A stretch of 13,246 nucleotides of DNA from Pseudomonadota bacterium. GTDB lineage: Bacteria > Myxococcota > Polyangia > GCA-2747355 > JACKDQ01. The stretch's first letter is position 1. Every line of letters begins with the position of its first letter. Shown one piece after another: positions 6,217 through 12,051 of this stretch. Under the pieces are notes generated by a model that saw nothing but the letters and a program-made list of their open reading frames with translations, was not told the origin of the DNA and made no database searches. Position numbers and translations under genes: made by a program. Location of the stretch: assembly GCA_030591195.1 (NCBI GenBank), contig JAUVBO010000015.1:1-13246 (forward strand), read 5' to 3'.

Positions 6217-7185
6217 TTAGCCCTTGCCTCCGGGGCGCTCGTTGAACAAACAAACCTGATTGCGTCCCGAACGCTTGGCCTCGTACAGCGCGCGGTCCGC
6301 GGTGTTGATCAGGTCGATCGCGCTGCCGATCTCGGGGTGGGGTATCCCGGAGACGCCAAGGCTGATGGTGACTCTGACCTCGGGCTGCTCGGGCACGAGG
6401 GAGGCCTGCTCGATCATCCGGCGGAGTCGCTCCGCGACGCCCATCGCCAGCTCGACGTTGGTCTGGCGGCAGAGGATCGCGAACTCTTCGCCGCCATAAC
6501 GCGCGGCGAAGTCCTCGCGGCGTACGGCTCCGGCGAGGCGCTGGCCGAATCCGCGCAGCACCGCGTCGCCCGTGAGGTGCCCGTAGGTATCGTTGACTTG
6601 CTTGAAGTGATCGAGGTCGACCATGACGAAGCTCAGCGGGAGCCCGTGTCGCCAGGCGTAGGAGAACTCCGTCTCGAGCTGCCCGGTGAGGTGTCGACGG
6701 TTGTAGAGCCCCGTCAGCGGGTCACGCAGCGCGGCCTCGTACATCCGCTGCTGAAACGACTCGTCGAGCGAGTCGGCAAAGGCGAACTTGAGGATCGTCG
6801 ACGAGCCGATGTGGATCTTGTCGCCGTCGTTGAGCTCCACCTTCTCGATCGGCTCGCCGTTGACCCGGGTGCCGTTGGTGCTCTTGAGATCAGCGGCGAA
6901 GACCTTGCCCTCTTCGTCCATCGTGAAGCGGCAGTGCTCCTTGGACGCGCCAGCGTCGTTGATCCGGAGCGTGGTGTCCTGGCCCCGCCCGACGGTCATC
7001 GGGGTCTCCTTGTCCACGCGGACCATCTCGCCGACGCGGTTGCCGGCGATTACGGTGAGGAAGGCCCCTTCCTGCTCGCGTGCGAGGTCGAAGCCGATGT
7101 CGGAACCGTCAAAGGCAACCGCCACGGTGCTGTCGTCGTCCTCGTTGAGGTCGTCCTCGAGGAAATCGTTCCGATCGTCGGTCAT
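6217..7185 (-). CDS. Diguanylate cyclase with N-terminal FHA domain (FHA-GGDEF)
   Basis: 322 residues, soluble. Residues 1-30 are acidic and probably disordered. Residues about 41-138 form an FHA domain that binds phosphothreonine, with VGRG (65-68), SKEH (81-84) and STNGT (102-106) all present. Residues about 150-318 form the GGDEF domain: DPLTGLYNRR, FVMVDLDHFKQVND (187-200 region), and the active-site loop GGEEF (231-235). An RxxD inhibitory site (R222-D225) lies exactly 5 residues before GGEEF, so product inhibition by c-di-GMP is expected. It should make c-di-GMP from two GTP when clustered or activated by a phosphorylated partner, for example one modified by a Ser/Thr kinase. It is the first gene of a two-gene unit and abuts the pseudo-receiver/PilZ-like gene with no gap. 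ATG start; the Shine-Dalgarno sequence is weak. The gene is divergent from the sirtuin operon. Confidence 0.96.
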   Translation of the reverse strand: MTDDRNDFLEDDLNEDDDSTVAVAFDGSDIGFDLAREQEGAFLTVIAGNRVGEMVRVDKETPMTVGRGQDTTLRINDAGASKEHCRFTMDEEGKVFAADLKSTNGTRVNGEPIEKVELNDGDKIHIGSSTILKFAFADSLDESFQQRMYEAALRDPLTGLYNRRHLTGQLETEFSYAWRHGLPLSFVMVDLDHFKQVNDTYGHLTGDAVLRGFGQRLAGAVRREDFAARYGGEEFAILCRQTNVELAMGVAERLRRMIEQASLVPEQPEVRVTISLGVSGIPHPEIGSAIDLINTADRALYEAKRSGRNQVCLFNERPGGKG

Positions 7186-7316
7186 GCCGTCTCGGTCCCA
7201 GGAGCAGCAGAAAGAGGCCTGAACCCGCTAGTCTACATCAGGCCACGTGAGTCCCTCTGTCGAATCTTGGCCAAGGCGACGGCGGGTTTCGCCATGTTCT
7301 GGCCCAAGTCCTTGAA

Positions 7317-7325
7317 TGATATACT
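7317..7325 (+). promoter_or_regulatory. Extended -10 promoter for the sirtuin operon
   Basis: TGATATACT fits the extended -10 form TGnTATAAT with one mismatch. The -35 region at the right distance (TTCTGG, 7297-7302) is poor, as is often true of extended -10 promoters. Transcription would start near 7332, giving a leader of about 88 bases before the ATG at 7420. The surroundings are locally AT-rich compared with the coding regions. I found no convincing promoter for the divergent diguanylate cyclase gene. Confidence 0.5.
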
Positions 7326-7357
7326 TTCTCTCGCGGAGCGCAAGAAACCCGGACCCA

Positions 7358-7386
7358 CCAACCGACCGGTTGGCCTGACCCGGGTC
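7358..7386 (+). promoter_or_regulatory. Operator-like palindromes in the sirtuin operon leader
   Basis: CCAACCGACCGGTTGG (7358-7373) is a 16-base inverted repeat with 7 of 7 arm pairs matching around a 2-base centre. Three bases later, GACCCGGGTC (7377-7386) is a perfect 10-base palindrome. Both lie between the predicted transcription start and the ribosome binding site. The first has the look of sites bound by TetR-family repressors; no such regulator is encoded in the window. In RNA either could form a short hairpin. Function is inferred only. Confidence 0.35.
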
Positions 7387-7408
7387 GAGACGAATCGAAG
7401 ACGGAGAC

Positions 7409-7413
7409 GAGGA
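7409..7413 (+). promoter_or_regulatory. Ribosome binding site that fixes the sirtuin start
   Basis: GAGGA stands 6 bases before the ATG at 7420. The same frame is open far upstream, antisense to the diguanylate cyclase gene, so this site and the usual length of sirtuins are what place the start. Confidence 0.65.
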
Positions 7414-7419
7414 CGGAAG

Positions 7420-8241
7420 ATGACCGAGACCTTCGCAGGTGGCCCCGGCGCCGCGGACGGGCTCACCTTGCCCGTGGAGCTGCGTCGGCGTCTGGCGTCC
7501 GTGACGTCGGTCGGCGCGATCACCGGCGCCGGAATCTCGGCCGAGTCGGGGATCCCGACCTATCGTGGCGAGGGCGGCGTCTACGACGATCCTGAGGAGG
7601 GCGCCCGGACGGTGGACGCGCTGAGCGGACCGGCCCTGCGCCGCGATCCGGATCGTACCTGGCGCGCCATCGCCGCCCTGGCCCGGCCGGCCGCGGGCGC
7701 CCGGCCGAACGCCGCGCACCGGGCGCTGGTCGAGATCGAGCGCGGGGTGGAGCGCTTCGTGCTGTTGACTCAGAACGTCGATGGGCTGCACCAGCAGGCC
7801 GGTAGCAGCAACGTGATCGACATCCATGGCTCGCTGTCGGTGCTCTACTGCGTGCGTTGCGGCGAGCGCCAGCAGCTGCCCGGTCCGGGCGGCCTCGCCG
7901 CGCTGACCGCCGCGCCGCGCTGCTCGAGCAAGGCCGGCTGCGGGGGGGTGTTGCGGCCCGACGTGGTGCTCTTCGGCGAGATGCTGCCCGAGGACAAGGT
8001 GGACCGGCTGCGGCGCGCCTTCTACGACGACGCACCCGACCTGGTGTTGGTGGTCGGCACCTCGGCGCTGTTCCCCTACATCGCCGAGCCGGTGGTGGTG
8101 GCGCGGATGGCCGGGCGGCTGACGGTCGAGGTCAACCCGGAGCCGACGGCGGTGACCGAGGTGGCCGAGTTCTCCCTGCGAGCTCCGGCGGGCGCGGTGT
8201 TGCCCGAGATCGCCCGGGCGCTGCTGAAGGGCCTGTCGTGA
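7420..8241 (+). CDS. NAD-dependent protein deacylase, sirtuin (SIR2) family
   Basis: 273 residues, normal for a bacterial sirtuin. It removes acyl groups from protein lysines using NAD+, releasing nicotinamide and O-acyl-ADP-ribose, in the cytoplasm. NAD-binding GAGISAESGIPTYR (36-49), TQNVDGLH (117-124) and the catalytic H136 in IHGS are all present. A structural zinc site is formed by C144, C147, C168 and C174. GTSALFPY and EVNPEPT are the expected late NAD-binding motifs. The YxxR motif that makes CobB/SIRT5-type enzymes prefer succinyl or malonyl lysine is not visible where it should be (residues about 80-92 read TWRAIAALARP), so acetyl-lysine may be the main substrate; this is inference. 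It is the first gene of a three-gene operon, its stop overlapping the next start as GTGA. An extended -10 promoter and palindromes lie upstream. Confidence 0.96.
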   Translation: MTETFAGGPGAADGLTLPVELRRRLASVTSVGAITGAGISAESGIPTYRGEGGVYDDPEEGARTVDALSGPALRRDPDRTWRAIAALARPAAGARPNAAHRALVEIERGVERFVLLTQNVDGLHQQAGSSNVIDIHGSLSVLYCVRCGERQQLPGPGGLAALTAAPRCSSKAGCGGVLRPDVVLFGEMLPEDKVDRLRRAFYDDAPDLVLVVGTSALFPYIAEPVVVARMAGRLTVEVNPEPTAVTEVAEFSLRAPAGAVLPEIARALLKGLS

Positions 8242-9191
8242 GCACCATCGCCGCCGCGCTGGACATCGGCACCAACTCGGTGCTGCTGCTGGTGGTGCGC
8301 GCCGAGGGGGGAGGGCTCGTCCGGTTGCACGAGCGCTGCGCCATCACCCGACTGGGCGAGGGCGTCGACGCCAGCGGCGAGCTGGACGCCGGGGCGGTGG
8401 CGCGGACCCTCGCCGCGCTGCAGGCGATGGTCGCCGAGATGGGGGACCTCGGAGTGGATCGCGTCGGCGCGATCGGCACCGCGGTGCTGCGGCGGGTGAC
8501 GAACGGCGAGCGGTTCACGCGCGCTGCCGAGGCGCTGCTCGGCTGTCCGATCGAGGTGGTGAGCGGGCGTCGCGAGGCCGAGCTGGTCGTCGTCGGCGTG
8601 ATCGGTGCGCTTGGCAGCCAGCCCCCGGGGACGGTGATCTTCGACGTCGGCGGTGGCTCCACCGAGCTGGTGCTGGTGGGCGGCGCCGACGGACCGGGGC
8701 GAGGGGCGGTCGAGCTGTCCAGCCTGGAGCTCGGCGCGGTGCGGCTCACGGAGCGTTACCTGGGGGGCGATCCGCCGCTGGCGGCTGAGCTCGAGGTGGC
8801 TCGGGCCGAGGTGTCGGCCCGGCTCGGCGAGCTGCCGGCGACATTCGACCCGCGCCCCGCAACGAGCGGGGCTGAGCAGGCGCTGGTGGGTGTGGCGGGC
8901 ACGGTGACCACCCTGGCGACGGTCAAGCTCGCGCTCGCCGAGTACGACACCGAGCAGGTCAACGGACTGCCCCTCGAGCGCGGCGAGATCGCGGCGCAGA
9001 TCGCTTGCTACGCTGGGATGGCGCTCGCCGAGCGCCGGGCGATCGTCGGGCTCGAGCCCCAGCGGGCCGATGTGATCCTCGGTGGTGCGCTGATCGTCGA
9101 CGGGGTCCTCGAGCACTTCGGCGCCGAGCGGCTGCGCGTCTGTGATCGCGGGGTCCGCTGGGGGCTCGCGCGGGAGCTGGTCCGGCAATGA
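8238..9191 (+). CDS. Ppx/GppA-family phosphatase (short exopolyphosphatase type)
   Basis: 317 residues, the compact two-domain form like the Aquifex enzyme, lacking the C-terminal HD-type extension of E. coli Ppx. It hydrolyses terminal phosphate from inorganic polyphosphate and/or the 5' phosphate of pppGpp; sequence alone does not separate these. The ASKHA-fold motifs are all present: phosphate-1 ALDIGTNSVLLLV (7-19), phosphate-2 IFDVGGGSTEL (134-144) and the later GVAGTVTTLA. The catalytic Glu (E121 in E. coli Ppx) corresponds to E113 in SGRREAEL; the Glu usually just before it is Arg112 here. The GTG start overlaps the sirtuin stop by 4 bases, with AAGGG 6 bases upstream as ribosome binding site. 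The next gene also overlaps by 4 bases (ATGA), so all three are likely co-translated. Confidence 0.95.
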   Translation: MSTIAAALDIGTNSVLLLVVRAEGGGLVRLHERCAITRLGEGVDASGELDAGAVARTLAALQAMVAEMGDLGVDRVGAIGTAVLRRVTNGERFTRAAEALLGCPIEVVSGRREAELVVVGVIGALGSQPPGTVIFDVGGGSTELVLVGGADGPGRGAVELSSLELGAVRLTERYLGGDPPLAAELEVARAEVSARLGELPATFDPRPATSGAEQALVGVAGTVTTLATVKLALAEYDTEQVNGLPLERGEIAAQIACYAGMALAERRAIVGLEPQRADVILGGALIVDGVLEHFGAERLRVCDRGVRWGLARELVRQ

Positions 9192-9886
9192 GCCCGGGTG
9201 CGCTGTACATCTTCGGCTACGGCTCGTTGCCGTTCAGCCCCGAGCTGCCCGAGGCGGTGCTCGAGGTCGTCCCGGCGCGGCTGCTCGGCCACCGGCGCAG
9301 CTTCAACAAGATCAGCAGTCGGAGCCAGTGTCGCGCTGGGGAGAGCTTCGCCGCCTTCGGCGATCCCCTCGGGCGGTTTCGGCGGGGCTCCTGGTACCGC
9401 TCGCTGGTGCTCGGCACCGAGCCGTCAGCGGGCGAGGGGATCGACGGCTTCCTGCTCGCCTATCCTCAGGAGGTCCGCGAGGCGCTGCTCGCCGTCACCG
9501 ACCGCCGGGAGGGGTTCGACGTTCATCGACCGGCGCTCGATAACGGCTACCTCCGTGTGGAGCAACAGGCCCGGTTGCTCGATGGTGGCCGCACCCGGAC
9601 CTGCCTGGTCTACCTCTCCAACCCCGATCCGGCGTGCGCCTACCACGCGCCCGACGAGCTGTCTCTCGCCCAGCGCGCTCAGGTGCTGGTCAACGCGACC
9701 CCGCGAGCGCCGGCCGGGCCAGCCGAGCGCCGGGGCCTGTACTACCTCGAGCGGGTGCGAGCCGTGCTGCGCGAGCAGGCCGGCCTGCGCGACCCCCAGC
9801 TCGAGGCGCTCGCCGAGGCGATCCGCGCGCTGCCCGGCCCCTGGGTCGAGCTGGTCGCGGCCCCCTGGCTGATGATGCATCGCTAG
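9188..9886 (+). CDS. ChaC-like gamma-glutamylcyclotransferase
   Basis: 232 residues. ChaC-type enzymes cleave glutathione or other gamma-glutamyl peptides to 5-oxoproline and the remaining peptide in the cytoplasm. The substrate-binding loop YIFGYGSL (7-14) opens the protein, and VPARLLGHRRSFNK (28-41) matches the ChaC pattern of a Gly-x-Arg-Arg-x-Phe segment. The likely catalytic acid is E108 in DRREGF (105-110), equivalent to the Glu of the family's RE-G-Y motif. VYLSNPDPACAYHAPD corresponds to the YVANP region, followed by a helical C-terminus as in ChaC. The start ATG overlaps the stop of the phosphatase gene (ATGA), making it the last gene of the sirtuin operon. It converges on the ceramidase-like gene with only 9 bases between stop codons and no separate terminator visible. 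Substrate specificity (glutathione or other) is not decided by the sequence. Confidence 0.9.
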   Translation: MSPGALYIFGYGSLPFSPELPEAVLEVVPARLLGHRRSFNKISSRSQCRAGESFAAFGDPLGRFRRGSWYRSLVLGTEPSAGEGIDGFLLAYPQEVREALLAVTDRREGFDVHRPALDNGYLRVEQQARLLDGGRTRTCLVYLSNPDPACAYHAPDELSLAQRAQVLVNATPRAPAGPAERRGLYYLERVRAVLREQAGLRDPQLEALAEAIRALPGPWVELVAAPWLMMHR

Positions 9887-9895
9887 GGTGGCAGC

Positions 9896-11980
9896 CTACT
9901 TGCCGGCGTGGAGCAGCAGCTCGTCGTAGACCGCGAGGATCCGCGGCTCGGCGTTGGGGCCGATCGAGTTGGTCTCCTCGTAGTGGTCACCCTCGGCCCT
10001 CTCGAGGTAGGGCGGGTCGCCGAGCTTGAAGTTCCAGGCCGGTACGATGTAGCCCAGCTCGTCGTTGCCCAGGCCCACCGGCGCCTGGTACTTGCCGGGC
10101 AGGCGCTCGATCAGGTAGGGGCCCTTCGGCGCGTTGGCGAGCTCGGGCGGGCTCTCGTTGCCCTCGCTGAGGATCGACTGGCCGCAGCTCAGCGAGCCGT
10201 CGAAGCCGCCGTAGATGATCTCGGGCGTCACCTCACCAGGGAAGGAGAAGAAGGTGATCGGGCCGAGGCGGATCAGCGTCACCTCGGTCATCAGCTTCAG
10301 CTGGCCGCCCTCGTTGATCGCCTCGCGGTCGAAGATCTTCGCCAGGAAGGCGAGGACGAGGGTGTTGTTGTCCACCGCCAGCAGCAGCCGCTTGGCCCAG
10401 ACCGACAGCCTCGGCGCGGCGATCTCCTCGCCGACCGCGAGCGCCTCGCGGGCCTTGACCGCGACGTTGATGCCGAGGGCCTCGGCTTTGTCCCAGTCGC
10501 TGTGGGTCTTGAGGGTGCCGTCGCGGGCCGGGACGTCGACCCGGAGCGGGGTCATCAGGCCGCCCACCGTGCCCTGGAGGTAGATCGCCACCCCGCCGAG
10601 GGCGGGCAGCGCGGGCAGGTCGCCCACCGCCGGGATCGCCTGCTCCATCCCCTCGCGGACATAGTGGCAGAAGTCGGACGTGAGGTAGTTGTTGTGGTTC
10701 GAGAGCACCTCGGGGTGGTTGCCCCAGTTGACCACGGTCGCCACCGTCTCGCCGGTGGTCGCGTCGTCGAGCTTGAGCGCGATCAGCTGGTCGTTGAAGA
10801 TCCGCGGGTCGCGGCTGTCGCGCAGAAAGCCGGCGGCGCCGGTGCGGATCTGGGACGCGACGAGCTTGACCTTCTTCATCCCCGCGGCCGCGTCGACCAC
10901 CGCCTTGGCGGCCTTGTCGAGCACCTCGGCGAGGTAGGCCTTGTTCACCCCCGAAGCCATCTCCGGGCCCCAGTACCCCATGGTGTCGGGCCCCTCGTGG
11001 TTGTGGGTCGCCGAGACCAGCACGTAGTCGATGTCGTGGTCTTTGACCTGCGCGGCGATCCTGGCGCGGATCCGCTTGACGTCGTCGTAGAAGACGCCGA
11101 CCAGGTCGAGCGAGACGATCGCCACCGTGGTCTCGCCGGTGCGCAGCACCAGCGCGCGAGCCCAGATGCTGTCGTGCTTGCCGATCATCGCCAGGTCGGC
11201 GGTGAAGCCGCCGAACCAGATCGCGTCGAGCTCGCCGTTGCCCTCCGAGCCGTCGGCATCGGGTGCCTGGTAGCCCGGGTTCGCCGCGTGACCGGTGAGG
11301 CACTTGTCGCCGGCGCCGAAGTAGGCCGGCGCGCCCTCGGGATCGAGACACGGGCAGACGCGATCCCGCCCGCAGTCGAGGAACCAGTCAGCCACGCCGT
11401 CGCCCTCCGAGCCGTCGGCGTCGGGCGCGCCGTAGTCGAGGTAGCAGGCCTGCTCGGCGACGTTGCAGGTGAGTCCAGCGGAGCAGGGCTTGCCGTCGTC
11501 GCAGCCGAGGCGGGTCTTGAGCTTGTCGCCGGGGCAGACCCCGTCGAGCCCGCAGTCGGCGCGCTTGCCCTGGGCGTTCTTCGCCAGCTTGCCGCACCGC
11601 GCGAGGCCGAAGGGTGCCGCCGGGGTGGGCGCGACGCAGTAGCTCTCCTCGCGGAGGTAGGCCACTCGCGTCACCTCGTAGGCGGTGGGCGAGATGTCCA
11701 CCGCCGCGGCCCCCGCGAAGAGCTCGCCATCGTTGGTCGCGCAGCCCTCGCTGCCCGGGCACTCGGCGGCGAGCCCCTCGAGCGGATCGGCATCGGGCTG
11801 GGGACCAGCCTCGGTCGGCTCGGCGTCAGCGCCGCCGTCCGGCGCGACCGCGTCGTCCGTCCGTCCGTCGACCGCCGCATCGACGTTCGGGTTCGAGTCG
11901 CCGTTGCTGCTACATCCGACGGCGAGCAGCATCCCCGTCAACCCCGCAGCGGCAGCAACCACTAGGCGATTCGCGCGCAT
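9896..11980 (-). CDS. Lipoprotein of the neutral/alkaline non-lysosomal ceramidase family
   Basis: 694 residues. A lipoprotein signal ends at LLAVGC (Cys23), followed by an Asp/Ala/Pro-rich linker (about 28-70), so it is probably membrane-anchored and exposed. The ceramidase-type core has GAAAVDISP near 90-98, ATHNHEGPD (325-332), NWGNHPE (418-424), FPGEVTPE (580-587) and ELGYIVP (641-647). The last four carry the expected zinc ligands (His, His, Glu, Tyr, compared with the Pseudomonas enzyme from memory). The segment where ceramidases have their Ser nucleophile reads YLQGTVGGLMTPL, without an obvious Ser, so amide hydrolysis of ceramide is uncertain. An insertion of about 130 residues (about 105-250) is Cys-rich and ends in a duplicated DADGSEG(D/N)G motif. 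I chose ATG 11980 because GAGGAG lies 6 bases before it; ATG 11986 directly touches that site. The beta-helix gene is 65-71 bases upstream on the same strand. Confidence 0.9.
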   Translation of the reverse strand: MRANRLVVAAAAGLTGMLLAVGCSSNGDSNPNVDAAVDGRTDDAVAPDGGADAEPTEAGPQPDADPLEGLAAECPGSEGCATNDGELFAGAAAVDISPTAYEVTRVAYLREESYCVAPTPAAPFGLARCGKLAKNAQGKRADCGLDGVCPGDKLKTRLGCDDGKPCSAGLTCNVAEQACYLDYGAPDADGSEGDGVADWFLDCGRDRVCPCLDPEGAPAYFGAGDKCLTGHAANPGYQAPDADGSEGNGELDAIWFGGFTADLAMIGKHDSIWARALVLRTGETTVAIVSLDLVGVFYDDVKRIRARIAAQVKDHDIDYVLVSATHNHEGPDTMGYWGPEMASGVNKAYLAEVLDKAAKAVVDAAAGMKKVKLVASQIRTGAAGFLRDSRDPRIFNDQLIALKLDDATTGETVATVVNWGNHPEVLSNHNNYLTSDFCHYVREGMEQAIPAVGDLPALPALGGVAIYLQGTVGGLMTPLRVDVPARDGTLKTHSDWDKAEALGINVAVKAREALAVGEEIAAPRLSVWAKRLLLAVDNNTLVLAFLAKIFDREAINEGGQLKLMTEVTLIRLGPITFFSFPGEVTPEIIYGGFDGSLSCGQSILSEGNESPPELANAPKGPYLIERLPGKYQAPVGLGNDELGYIVPAWNFKLGDPPYLERAEGDHYEETNSIGPNAEPRILAVYDELLLHAGK
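11234..11425 (-). repeat. In-frame duplicated acidic motif DADGSEG(D/N)G
   Basis: The segment GCCCTCCGAGCCGTCGGC occurs at 11402-11419 and 11240-11257 on the plus strand, 162 bases (54 codons) apart, and the match continues around one changed base. It encodes APDADGSEGDG and APDADGSEGNG. The Asp/Gly pattern resembles calcium-binding loops of EF-hand or thrombospondin type-3 kind. Between the copies lie several Cys residues, including a CPC pair. Confidence 0.6.
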
Positions 11981-11986
11981 CTTCAT

Positions 11987-11992
11987 CTCCTC
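11987..11992 (-). promoter_or_regulatory. Ribosome binding site deciding the ceramidase-like gene start
   Basis: On the minus strand GAGGAG is followed directly by ATGAAGATG. The first ATG has no spacer, while the second (11980) has a normal 6-base spacer, which favours the second as the start. The two differ by only two residues. Confidence 0.55.
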
Positions 11993-12051
11993 GGCAGTGA
12001 CTCCGGCGCCCGGTTTCTCGCCGACGGACTTAGCACAGTTTCGTCAGCGGG

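Noticed and set aside
7189..7260. Possible promoter for the diguanylate cyclase gene (TAGACT on the minus strand)
   Set aside because: No acceptable -35 box at 16-18 bases and no extended -10, so it is not distinguishable from chance.
7300..7316. Possible sigma54 promoter (TGGCCC followed by TTGA) upstream of the sirtuin gene
   Set aside because: The GG and GC elements do not fall at the required spacing and the -12 GC is missing; the extended -10 site just downstream fits better.
5668..7419. In-frame plus-strand extension upstream of the sirtuin gene
   Set aside because: It would make an 857-residue protein running antisense to the pseudo-receiver and diguanylate cyclase genes. The sirtuin domain is complete from 7420, with its own ribosome binding site and usual length.
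9908..11965. Plus-strand open frame of 685 codons opposite the ceramidase-like gene
   Set aside because: It is a mirror frame of a gene with clear motifs; the translation is rich in Val/Gly/Arg/Asp/His with no domain or signal peptide.
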